Below are positions 1 through 6,348 of a DNA stretch of 11,175 nt, one piece after another. The translations under genes and the position numbers were made by a program. The notes below the pieces were generated by a model. It was not told the DNA's origin. It saw nothing but the letters and a program-made list of their open reading frames with translations, and made no database searches. Source of the stretch: Planctomycetota bacterium (GTDB lineage: Bacteria > Planctomycetota > Phycisphaerae > Sedimentisphaerales > Anaerohalosphaeraceae); NCBI GenBank assembly GCA_012519365.1, contig JAAYQH010000302.1, positions 1 through 11,175 on the forward strand, written 5' to 3'. Position 1 is the first letter of the stretch. Each line of letters begins with the position of its first letter.

Positions 1-473
1 ACCGTCATCCCGACACGCTCGGCCCCGTAATGCAGCCCCAGCCCCCCTGTAAACAGCCCGTAATTCATCATATTCTGAAACACATCTCCCGCCGTCGCCC
101 CGCTGGCTACAATGCCCCGCGCCAGCAGTTCAGTCCACCGATCCAAATCGCCCTGCGTATAAAAAATTACCGTCGGAACCCCCGTCGTACCGCTGGACGA
201 ATGCACCCGCACCACCTGTTTTAAATCCACCGCCAGCAGTCCCTTCGGGTAACTTTGCCTCAGATCATCCTTCGTCGTAAACGGAATTCGCTTCAAATCC
301 TCCAGCGTACGAATATCCTCCGGCAGCGTAATCCCGGCTCGAAACAGCCGCTTTTGATACAGCGGCGTCCGCAATGCGTTGGCCACTCGCTGACGCAACC
401 GCTCCAGTTGAATCGCCTCCAGCGCCGACCGCTCGAGCGTTTCAACCTGCCGATTCCAAAACCTCGGTTCCAT
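1..473 (-). CDS. Phenylacetate-CoA ligase family protein, second paralog (partial, C-terminus beyond window)
   Basis: AMP-forming aryl acid-CoA ligase: the family activates phenylacetate or related aryl acids with ATP and CoA in the cytoplasm. About 157 N-terminal residues are visible and the frame stays open to the window edge. The P-loop-like adenylation motif [10 protein letters not shown] lies at residues 91-100 and the family block [15 protein letters not shown] at 138-152. Both align almost without gaps to the complete ligase at 1060-2361, so this is a diverged tandem copy. I chose the ATG at 473 because the protein then begins with a short lead into the conserved WN..(I/V)ET stretch, as in its paralog. 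An in-frame ATG at 500 is possible; neither has a clear Shine-Dalgarno site. It lies 66 bases downstream of the ACT-domain gene in the same direction, probably the same operon. Substrate is unknown. Confidence 0.93.
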   Translation of the reverse strand, partial: MEPRFWNRQVETLERSALEAIQLERLRQRVANALRTPLYQKRLFRAGITLPEDIRTLEDLKRIPFTTKDDLRQSYPKGLLAVDLKQVVRVHSSSGTTGVPTVIFYTQGDLDRWTELLARGIVASGATAGDVFQNMMNYGLFTGGLGLHYGAERVGMT

Positions 474-539
474 CACAACTGCCCAACCACCATTCTGCAT
501 TTCACATTTAACAGTATCATCCGTTTCTTCTTCAGGCCC

Positions 540-971
540 TCACAGCCCCTCAATATCATGCTCCCCAATCACATTAACCCCAGCCGACGTCAGCACCTGA
601 TACGCTCTGTCCGGCTCATCAAAGCGGAACACCAGCAGCGCGTTTTCGGAAAATTTTTCCACAAAACCATACATATACTCAACGTTCAAGTCATGCTCAG
701 TCAAAATTTTGAGCACCCCGGCCAAACCGCCGGGTGTATCGGGCACCTCTACCGCCACCACATCCGTCAGATTGGCCGTAATGCTGTGCCTGCGAAAGGA
801 CTCCACCGCCGCGGCCGGCTTATCCACCACCATCCGAAGCACGCCGAACGTCTCGGTCTCGGCTATCGTCAGCGCCCGAATATTGATCCCCGCCTGACCG
901 AGTATCAAGCACACCTCATATAATCGCCCTTTGCGATTTTCAAGAAACACGCTGAGTTGTTTAATCTTCAT
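540..971 (-). CDS. Tandem ACT-domain protein (amino-acid-binding regulator)
   Basis: A 143-residue protein made of two ACT domains, roughly residues 3-68 and 71-140. The first opens with KQLSVFLENRKGRL and GINIRALTIAET; the second with VEVPDTPGGLAGVLKIL, then LNVEYMYGF. ACT domains are small ligand-binding folds, usually for amino acids, and commonly act as allosteric sensors. Stand-alone tandem-ACT proteins of this length are often found beside IorAB and phenylacetate-CoA ligase genes, as here. No catalytic or DNA-binding domain is present, so it probably senses an aromatic amino acid and acts on a partner enzyme; this role is inferred. The start is well supported by an AAAGGA Shine-Dalgarno site at 979-984, seven bases before the ATG. 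A 7-bp hairpin (988-1004) stands just upstream of that site. Family assignment is firm; ligand is unknown. Confidence 0.92.
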   Translation of the reverse strand: MKIKQLSVFLENRKGRLYEVCLILGQAGINIRALTIAETETFGVLRMVVDKPAAAVESFRRHSITANLTDVVAVEVPDTPGGLAGVLKILTEHDLNVEYMYGFVEKFSENALLVFRFDEPDRAYQVLTSAGVNVIGEHDIEGL

Positions 972-987
972 CGTCTTGTCCTTTCTA

Positions 988-1004
988 TGAAATCAACGAT
1001 TTCA
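988..1004 (-). promoter_or_regulatory. Small hairpin next to the ACT-gene ribosome binding site
   Basis: TGAAATC at 988-994 and GATTTCA at 998-1004 are perfect 7-bp inverted arms around a 3-base loop. The hairpin sits three bases upstream of the AAAGGA ribosome binding site of the ACT-domain gene, in the 88-base gap after the full-length ligase gene. No T-run follows on the minus strand, so it is not a normal terminator. It may affect translation or act as an mRNA processing/stability element, or be chance. Confidence 0.3.
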
Positions 1005-1059
1005 CGGAGAACGTTCCTGCTTCCTCATTACCCCCCTATCCGTCTGCATCCTTACACGC

Positions 1060-2361
1060 TCACAATTGCCGCTTATCAATCACACGCTGGGCTTTGCCTT
1101 CGCTGCGGGCAATTGTCTTCGGTTCAACCAGCCGAACATTGACCCCGATGGACAGAACCGACTCGATTTCTTTTTTAATCTTCTGTTCAATCGCATGCAT
1201 CCGTTTGATTTCATCGGAGAAGATCGTCTCATCCACTTCCACGACAATCTCCACCTCATCCAGTTTATGCTCTTTTCGGTCGATGACGATTTGATAATGC
1301 GGATGCGTCCCTTCGATACCCAGTAGCACATGCTCAATCTGCGACGGAAAGACGTTAATCCCCCGCACGACAATCATATCGTCCGTACGTCCCTTAATCT
1401 TGCTGGTTCGCGGGCTGGTTCGGCCGCATCGGCACGGCTCATGGGTCATACTGACAATATCCCGCGTACGATAACGAATCATCGGGACGCCCTGCTTGGT
1501 CAGTGTTGTGATCACCAGCTCGCCGTCCTGTCCTTCCGGCACGGGCCGGCCGGTTTCCGGATCGATAACTTCGGGATAAAACACATCCGAACACAAATGC
1601 AGACCGCTCTTATAGGGACATTCCTGGGCCACCCCCGGCCCGCAGATTTCGCTGAGCCCGTAAATATCCGTCGCCAGCAAATCCCACGCCTGTTCGATCT
1701 CGTGACACATCGCCTCGCTCCACGGCTCGGCCCCCAACACCGCAATCTGCCAACTGGACGAACGCGGGTCAATCCCCATCTCTTTGGCCGCATCGACCAT
1801 ATACAGACAATAACTCGGCGTACAGGCCAATATCCGCGGCTGAATATCCTGCATAATCTTGATCTGCCGCTTGGTCTGGCCCGAGGAGATCGGTATAATC
1901 GTCAGCCCCATCTCCATCGCGCCATAATGAAACCCCAACCCGCCGGTAAACAGCCCATACCCATAGGCAATCTGAATCGTATCGTCCCGCTCGGCACCCG
2001 CACAACACAACGCCCGCGCCATCACCTCCCCCCACAAGCGAATATCGTCGCGCGTATAGCCAACCAGCGTCGGGTTGCCTGTCGTGCCGCTGGAGACATG
2101 AATCTCCACCAAATCGGTACGCGGCCGCGAGAACAACCCCCACGGATAACTGTCACGCATATCCATCTTCGTCGTAAACGGCAGCTGGGTAATGTCCTCA
2201 ATGCCCTTGATGTCCGACGGCAGCACACCGATCTCGTCAAACTTCTTTTTGTACAACGGACACCGCTCATATACATACCGCACCAGCGATACCAGCCGTT
2301 CAGACTGAAGATTCTTCAAGTCCTCCGGCGGCATCGTTTCGATAGGTTCGTTCCATATCAT
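1060..2361 (-). CDS. paaK: Phenylacetate-CoA ligase (AMP-forming), full length
   Basis: A complete 433-residue cytoplasmic ligase, the usual length for PaaK-type enzymes, that makes aryl-acetyl-CoA from an aryl acid, ATP and CoA via an acyl-adenylate. The ATP/AMP-binding motif SSGTTGNP is at residues 90-97 and the family block [16 protein letters not shown] near 131-146. Further along are the hinge-region block RYRTRDI and a Cys-rich PCRCGRTSPR stretch, then GRTDDMIVVRGINVFPSQIE typical of this family's C-terminal domain. The probable catalytic lysine is K423 in EGKAQRV. The start has a strong AAGGAG Shine-Dalgarno site (2369-2374) seven bases upstream. It follows iorB by 17 bases, so the two are almost certainly co-transcribed. 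In such clusters the ligase serves arylacetates (phenylacetate, indoleacetate, hydroxyphenylacetate) in tandem with IorAB; which one is used cannot be read from the sequence. Confidence 0.95.
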   Translation of the reverse strand: MIWNEPIETMPPEDLKNLQSERLVSLVRYVYERCPLYKKKFDEIGVLPSDIKGIEDITQLPFTTKMDMRDSYPWGLFSRPRTDLVEIHVSSGTTGNPTLVGYTRDDIRLWGEVMARALCCAGAERDDTIQIAYGYGLFTGGLGFHYGAMEMGLTIIPISSGQTKRQIKIMQDIQPRILACTPSYCLYMVDAAKEMGIDPRSSSWQIAVLGAEPWSEAMCHEIEQAWDLLATDIYGLSEICGPGVAQECPYKSGLHLCSDVFYPEVIDPETGRPVPEGQDGELVITTLTKQGVPMIRYRTRDIVSMTHEPCRCGRTSPRTSKIKGRTDDMIVVRGINVFPSQIEHVLLGIEGTHPHYQIVIDRKEHKLDEVEIVVEVDETIFSDEIKRMHAIEQKIKKEIESVLSIGVNVRLVEPKTIARSEGKAQRVIDKRQL

Positions 2362-2378
2362 AAATTATCTCCTTGTTC

Positions 2379-2876
2379 TTACGGATTGATCGCCGTTTGA
2401 GCCATATGGCGAGCCTGATTGAAAATCTCGATATTGCGCTGCCGGATTTTCTCGGGAAACACCGTCTCGAACGCCTTGTCCCAACTGGGCTGTCGAATCG
2501 GCAAATACGCCGCCAACACGCCCATCAGGGCCGTATTGAGCATCTTGGGATTGTCGATCATCGCCGCGGCCTTGTCCAGCCACTCGAACAAGTCCACGCC
2601 GTCGTCTTTGAGAAACTCCGCCAGTCGCTCGTGTTCATCGGCGTGAAAACACAGCAGAAAATCCGCCTGTCCGGCCCCCAGCAGCGGCGAAAAAAACCCT
2701 TTGCCGAACCGTACATGCGACTCGACCGACCCGCCGCGCTGACTCATCCCATGCACCTCGGATTTCTTGACCGGATAGCCCTCATACAGCGCCGCCCAGC
2801 CCAGCAGCTCCGAGGCCTTAATAATCCCCTGCCCGCCAATCCCCCCGAACGTAATATTGTATTGTGCTTTTTTCAT
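2379..2876 (-). CDS. iorB: Indolepyruvate:ferredoxin oxidoreductase, beta subunit
   Basis: The 165-residue gamma-type (small) subunit of the thiamine-pyrophosphate-dependent indolepyruvate oxidoreductase. With IorA it catalyses CoA- and ferredoxin-dependent oxidative decarboxylation of arylpyruvates to arylacetyl-CoA. The N-terminus carries the conserved glycine-rich GGIGGQGI at residues 11-18, followed by the hallmark EVHGMSQRGGSVESHVR around 39-55. Its length is slightly short for the family, the C-terminus ending soon after a helical region (IFNQARHMAQTA). No clear Shine-Dalgarno site precedes the ATG and only 11 bases separate it from the iorA stop, so translation is probably coupled to iorA. 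The assignment is secure from the motif pair and the partner gene next to it. Confidence 0.95.
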   Translation of the reverse strand: MKKAQYNITFGGIGGQGIIKASELLGWAALYEGYPVKKSEVHGMSQRGGSVESHVRFGKGFFSPLLGAGQADFLLCFHADEHERLAEFLKDDGVDLFEWLDKAAAMIDNPKMLNTALMGVLAAYLPIRQPSWDKAFETVFPEKIRQRNIEIFNQARHMAQTAINP

Positions 2877-2887
2877 CGTTTTTCGTA

Positions 2888-4441
2888 CTATTTCTTTTTC
2901 AACACACAGGGATGTTTGGTAATAATCACGCTCAAGGCATCCTCATCGAGCCGTTTGAGCACCAGTTCTTCCAGTGCTTTAACATGGCCGATCGGGTCGA
3001 TCACATCCACGTTGTCGGCCCCGCAGCAGCGGCACAGCGCCGCCAAATCCAGCTGCTTGGTCGGCTCCTCGCGAATCGTCCGCCCCGTGGCCGGGTGCGG
3101 TTGGCCGCCGGTCATCGCTGTGGTGGAATTGTCCAGAATAAAAATCACCCCTTTGGCCTTGTTATAGGCCGCATTGATCAGCCCGGTAATGCCCGAATGC
3201 ACAAACGTCGAATCGCCCACAACCCCGACAATTTTGGCCTCCGGATGCGCCAGCCGAAGCCCCTCATGAAACGTCACGCCCGCCCCCATACAAATACACG
3301 TGTGCATCGCCGAGGTCGGCGGCAACGCTCCCAGCGTATAACAGCCGATATCCCCGGCCACATACAGCCCCAGCTTTTTCAACACCGAAAATGTCGCCCA
3401 ATGCGGACACCCCGGACACAACCGCGGCGGACGCACCGGTTTCGGCTCTACATGCCGCTCTTTGCCGGCTGCCACATCCCCAATCAGGCTCGGATTGAAC
3501 TCCCCAACCCGAAAAGAAGGATGCTTGAAATGAGCCTTTCGAATCCCCAGCGCCTTGACATGTTCTTCAAGAAACGGATCCAACTCTTCAACCACCACCA
3601 CCTTCTTAACCGATGCGGCAAAGGCTTTGATCTTCTCATCACAAAACGGATACAGAAAACCCAACTTCAAATAAGACGCCTCTGGGAAAACCTCCTTCAA
3701 GTAACAATACGACACGCTGGAGGTAATAAAGCCCAGCTTCGTATCCTTCAGCTCCGTTTTGTTCAGTTTGGTCTTTTCCGAATAGGCCCGAAGTTTTTCC
3801 AGCCGCTGCTCGATGAATTCGTGACGCATCCGCGCCACCTTGGGCAGCATTACATATTTTTGCATCTTCGCCGCCAGCGGCTTGGGCGGCGTTTCCTTTC
3901 GCTGTCCCAATGCGACATCTTCTTTGGAATGCGAAATCCGCGTCGTCATCCGCACGATCACCGGCGTATCGAATTTTTCGCTGATGCCAAACGCCTCGGC
4001 CACAAACGCCTTGGCCTCCGCCGGCGTCGAAGGCTCCAGTACCGGCAACTTCGAAAACACGCCGACCCAGCGGCTGTCCTGCTCATTCTGTGACGAGTGC
4101 ATCCCCGGATCGTCGCACACCACCACCACGAACCCCGCCTCAACACCCGCATAAGAAGCCGTCATCAGCGGATCCATCGCCACGTTCAGCCCCACATGCT
4201 TGCACGCAAACAAACTTCGCACCCCGCCGACCGCCGCCCCATAGGCGACCTCAAAGGCCACTTTTTCATTGACCGACCACTGGACAGACAGTTCCGGATA
4301 GGTAGCTAAAGATTCAAGAATCTCGGTTGACGGCGTACCCGGATAAGCCGCGGCCACACACAGCCCCGCCTCCCAGGCCCCGCGCGCAAGGGCTTCATTA
4401 CCCGATAGAAATGCTTTCTCTAAAGATGTTTTTCCGGCCAT
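2888..4441 (-). CDS. iorA: Indolepyruvate:ferredoxin oxidoreductase, alpha subunit, lacking the C-terminal ferredoxin domain
   Basis: The 517-residue catalytic subunit. The N-terminal PYR-type domain (about 10-190) has AAAYPGTPSTEI, QWSVNEKVAFE and KHVGLNVAMDPLM, then DDPGMHSSQNEQDSR. The C-terminal TPP domain starts at the CPGCPH motif (Cys342 and Cys345) and has GDIGCYTLGALPP. The thiamine-pyrophosphate/Mg motif runs from GDST (409-412) to DNSTTAMTG (437-445). Together these identify IorA firmly. Typical IorA proteins continue for some 60-100 residues with two CxxCxxCxxxCP [4Fe-4S] sets. Here the chain stops right after the TPP domain at PCVLKKK, and iorB begins 11 bases later, so that domain is not hidden by a nearby frameshift. 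Electrons must leave through a separate ferredoxin or another partner. It is the first gene of the operon, with candidate promoters at 4476-4528; the ribosome binding site is weak (CAGG). Confidence 0.95.
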   Translation of the reverse strand: MAGKTSLEKAFLSGNEALARGAWEAGLCVAAAYPGTPSTEILESLATYPELSVQWSVNEKVAFEVAYGAAVGGVRSLFACKHVGLNVAMDPLMTASYAGVEAGFVVVVCDDPGMHSSQNEQDSRWVGVFSKLPVLEPSTPAEAKAFVAEAFGISEKFDTPVIVRMTTRISHSKEDVALGQRKETPPKPLAAKMQKYVMLPKVARMRHEFIEQRLEKLRAYSEKTKLNKTELKDTKLGFITSSVSYCYLKEVFPEASYLKLGFLYPFCDEKIKAFAASVKKVVVVEELDPFLEEHVKALGIRKAHFKHPSFRVGEFNPSLIGDVAAGKERHVEPKPVRPPRLCPGCPHWATFSVLKKLGLYVAGDIGCYTLGALPPTSAMHTCICMGAGVTFHEGLRLAHPEAKIVGVVGDSTFVHSGITGLINAAYNKAKGVIFILDNSTTAMTGGQPHPATGRTIREEPTKQLDLAALCRCCGADNVDVIDPIGHVKALEELVLKRLDEDALSVIITKHPCVLKKK

Positions 4442-4475
4442 GTTTACCTGTCAGAATTAACAACAACGTTTATCC

Positions 4476-4481
4476 ATTATA
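4476..4481 (-). promoter_or_regulatory. Candidate -10 element (P2) upstream of iorA
   Basis: On the minus strand this reads TATAAT, a perfect sigma70-type -10, 34 bases before the iorA ATG. It is preceded directly by TG. No good -35 is found at 16-18 bases; the nearest are AT-rich hexamers such as TATTTT. It would give a leader of about 28 nt. The call rests on the -10 alone. Confidence 0.4.
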
Positions 4482-4499
4482 CAGAAAGTGCGAACATAC

Positions 4500-4528
4500 A
4501 AAATAGAGAATTTCGCCAAAAAGGTCAA
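4500..4528 (-). promoter_or_regulatory. Candidate sigma70-type promoter (P1) for the iorA operon
   Basis: On the minus strand, TTGACC (4523-4528) is a five-of-six -35 match and is followed after exactly 17 bases by TATTTT (4500-4505), a four-of-six -10. It lies 20 bases beyond the terminator of the upstream gene, where a new transcription unit should begin. It overlaps functionally with the nearer -10 at 4476; I cannot tell which is used, or whether both are. Confidence 0.45.
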
Positions 4529-4548
4529 ACAATTTACCCAAAACGCAT

Positions 4549-4574
4549 AAAAAAGCCCGACAGAATGTCGGGCT
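4549..4574 (-). terminator. Rho-independent terminator of the outer-membrane barrel gene
   Basis: AGCCCGACA (4554-4562) and TGTCGGGCT (4566-4574) form a perfect 9-bp GC-rich stem with a GAA loop. On the minus strand the stem runs into a T6 tract (complement of 4549-4554). It lies 50 bases after the stop of the minus-strand gene at 4625-6076. On the plus strand there is no T-run after the stem, so it works for the minus strand only. Confidence 0.9.
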
Positions 4575-4624
4575 CAACGAAAAAAAGGAGATTATCTTGT
4601 CAGCGAATAGAGCGTTGGTTTTCC

Positions 4625-6076
4625 TTAGAACGTCCACTCCACATTCACACGAGCAAAATATGCCTGATCGCCCCGCGGCGATTCATAGTAGCCGCCGGGG
4701 ATAAAGTAATCCAGCAGGAACTCCGTGCGAAAGTTCTTACAGCATTGATACGTCAGCAAACCAGTCAGCATATGGCCGCGGAAGTTGCCGCTGCGGGAAT
4801 AACCGTAACCGACCGCATCACGAAACGTATTCTCATCCGCCCAAAACAGATTGTAGTCTGTCGCCATTGTCCATTGCCGGTGGGGTTTGAAACTGTGCCC
4901 AATGCCAACGCGATGCAAGTTGCTTACTTCGCCGGTTGCCCCCTCCGCCGTCCAGATATACGATTGCAAATCGCCGCCCCGCTGGTACTGCGGCCAATCC
5001 CCCCACATCGTATTGAACTTTTCATTCTTGCCGGTACCCGGATCGTCGCCAGACAAATATTCATACCCAATGTGGACTTCATTGCTCAGTTTATCGTGAA
5101 ATGAATATTGAAGTTTGTTGTTGGTCCCAAAGGCGCGTTGATCGACAAAGTCTCCGCCATCCGGGCGGAACCGCCCGAACTGATAGGCCGCTTCAGCGCT
5201 GTAACTCCAATTTTCATCAAGGTTTCCGAACAAACGCCCGCCCAGTACATTGGTTTCCTGATCGTCGCCGAATTGGGTTATTCCTTTTTTCGTCCAGTAC
5301 TTTGCCCAGTCGGATTTTTTGTCTTTTTTGAACATATAGTAAGCGTCAAAGCCAAAATCCTCTGAAACTTTGTTGGTCAGATAAAGAATAAAACCTTTTT
5401 CATCCTGATTTTGGGTCAGGTGACGACGATCACTCACTGCGTCGTGATTAAAGGGCTTAAGCCACTTGTCCTCTTCATCATACTGCTGGATGTAGATCAT
5501 ATCGAGCTTAGCAGTATCGGAAAGTTGATAGGTGCCCCTGACCGCGTCAAAGAAGATCGTCCGTGAGCCGTCCGCCGGCGTGCCGTCCAGCACCAGCCAG
5601 CCCGTGCCAAGGATGATATCTTGGCGACCGACCGTCATCGTCAGCGGCAAATCAAAGGCGTTGCGGAACTGCAGATTCATCCAATCGAAAAGGGCTTCAT
5701 CGAATTCCGTGCTGCGCCGAAATCCTTCCGGCCTGCACCAATTCCAAAACTCCCATATCAGTCGTGTGTTAAAATCAATATCCTCGTCCAACGCCCACTT
5801 CAGAGACCATCGAGGCCGAATCCGCTGAAAATGCCTGTCGCCTTCCATCCGGTCGCTGACCGTAAACATATTCCGCGAAAACACCTCACGCAGCCGTAAA
5901 TCCAGCCCCATTTCAACGCCTTCCATCGGGTGATGAAAGGCCCTCATCCAGTCCGTATCGATCTCGTGCCAGTGGACGGACGACTCACCGACATAGTCCT
6001 GGGGACTTTGCTGAGCCGCGCCGGTCGCAACCACAGCCACCACCCCCCAAAAAACCGCCATCACTGCGTGTCTCAT
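4625..6076 (-). CDS. Outer-membrane beta-barrel protein, alginate-export/porin-like
   Basis: A 483-residue exported protein. Residues 1-21 form a signal peptide (MRHAVMAVFWGVVAVVATGAA) with small residues before a likely cut near AAQQ. The rest alternates aromatic and polar residues as expected for a long transmembrane beta-barrel, and the last residue is Phe after VNVEWT, the usual outer-membrane assembly signal. The features SLKWALDEDIDFNTRLIWEF, LTMTVGRQDIILGTGWLVLDG and DAVRGTYQLSD resemble the alginate-export (AlgE-like) barrel family, which also includes uncharacterised porins. A clear AAGGAG ribosome binding site precedes the ATG. It has its own promoter (6147-6175) and terminator (4549-4574), so it is probably monocistronic and well expressed. 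No alginate lyase, synthase or polysaccharide gene is nearby, so the transported compound is open; a general porin role is an equal possibility. Confidence 0.82.
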   Translation of the reverse strand: MRHAVMAVFWGVVAVVATGAAQQSPQDYVGESSVHWHEIDTDWMRAFHHPMEGVEMGLDLRLREVFSRNMFTVSDRMEGDRHFQRIRPRWSLKWALDEDIDFNTRLIWEFWNWCRPEGFRRSTEFDEALFDWMNLQFRNAFDLPLTMTVGRQDIILGTGWLVLDGTPADGSRTIFFDAVRGTYQLSDTAKLDMIYIQQYDEEDKWLKPFNHDAVSDRRHLTQNQDEKGFILYLTNKVSEDFGFDAYYMFKKDKKSDWAKYWTKKGITQFGDDQETNVLGGRLFGNLDENWSYSAEAAYQFGRFRPDGGDFVDQRAFGTNNKLQYSFHDKLSNEVHIGYEYLSGDDPGTGKNEKFNTMWGDWPQYQRGGDLQSYIWTAEGATGEVSNLHRVGIGHSFKPHRQWTMATDYNLFWADENTFRDAVGYGYSRSGNFRGHMLTGLLTYQCCKNFRTEFLLDYFIPGGYYESPRGDQAYFARVNVEWTF

Positions 6077-6146
6077 TGTGTTCTCCTTTTTTTGAGATGG
6101 ACATTGAAAAAGATGTGTTAACCCTTAAATGTTTCTATTCAAAAGA

Positions 6147-6175
6147 ACTATAGGCCGCAAATTTCACAAAAGCAA
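6147..6175 (-). promoter_or_regulatory. Sigma70-type promoter of the outer-membrane barrel gene
   Basis: On the minus strand, TTGCTT (6170-6175) and TATAGT (6147-6152) are separated by exactly 17 bases. Transcription would start near 6140, giving a leader of about 64 nt before the ATG at 6076. Directly upstream of the -35 lies an A-tract-rich segment (complement of 6180-6266), which would serve as an UP-element or bent-DNA activator. Confidence 0.6.
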
Positions 6176-6179
6176 CGCG

Positions 6180-6266
6180 TTTTTGCTATTCTTTTAGATT
6201 TTTTCGGCATTTTTTTCGCTTTTTGTGAATTTTTTGAGATTTTTCGGTCTCCTATTGTTCTTTTTT
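6180..6266. other. Phased T/A-tract array (probable intrinsic DNA bend)
   Basis: Eight runs of four to seven T occur at 6180-6184, 6192-6195, 6199-6204, 6210-6216, 6220-6224, 6230-6235, 6240-6244 and 6261-6266. Their centres are spaced about 8-11.5 bases apart, averaging close to one helical turn, with one position skipped near 6252. A-tracts repeated in phase with the helix bend DNA. The array fills the divergent intergenic region directly upstream of the barrel-gene promoter. Confidence 0.6.
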
Positions 6267-6282
6267 CGCAATAATGATGCTA

Positions 6283-6306
6283 TTTTATGCAGTCAACAGC
6301 ATAAAA
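6283..6306. repeat. Inverted repeat upstream of marC
   Basis: TTTTATGC (6283-6290) and GCATAAAA (6299-6306) are perfect 8-bp inverted arms around an 8-base spacer. The repeat sits 43 bases before the marC start. It may be an operator or a leader hairpin. No T-run follows in the plus direction; in the minus direction it ends in an AT-rich run but no gene end lies near it. Confidence 0.4.
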
Positions 6307-6348
6307 AACGGTACGCTAAACCTTTTTTGGTTCAGGAATCACAAAAAA

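Noticed and set aside
474..542. Possible stop-codon readthrough joining the ACT protein to the second ligase
   Set aside because: The ACT stop TGA is in the same frame as the downstream ligase, which stays open between them, but this happens by chance one time in three. The ligase has its own ATG at a position matching its paralog, and nothing suggests recoding.
255..923. A 222-codon open frame on the plus strand
   Set aside because: It is the antisense shadow of the ACT-domain gene and of the partial ligase; composition is Arg/His/Pro-rich with no recognisable domain.
1330..2400. A 356-codon open frame on the plus strand opposite the ligase gene
   Set aside because: Shadow of the complete ligase, whose motifs and ribosome binding site are clear on the minus strand.
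2864..4093. A 409-codon open frame on the plus strand opposite iorA
   Set aside because: It is antisense to the well-supported iorA gene, rich in Arg, His and Gln, with no domain or ribosome binding site.
6274..6348. N-terminal 25-codon extension of the MarC frame
   Set aside because: It lies over AT-rich leader sequence and an inverted repeat, adds residues before the first membrane segment unlike homologs, and the internal ATG has a better ribosome binding site.
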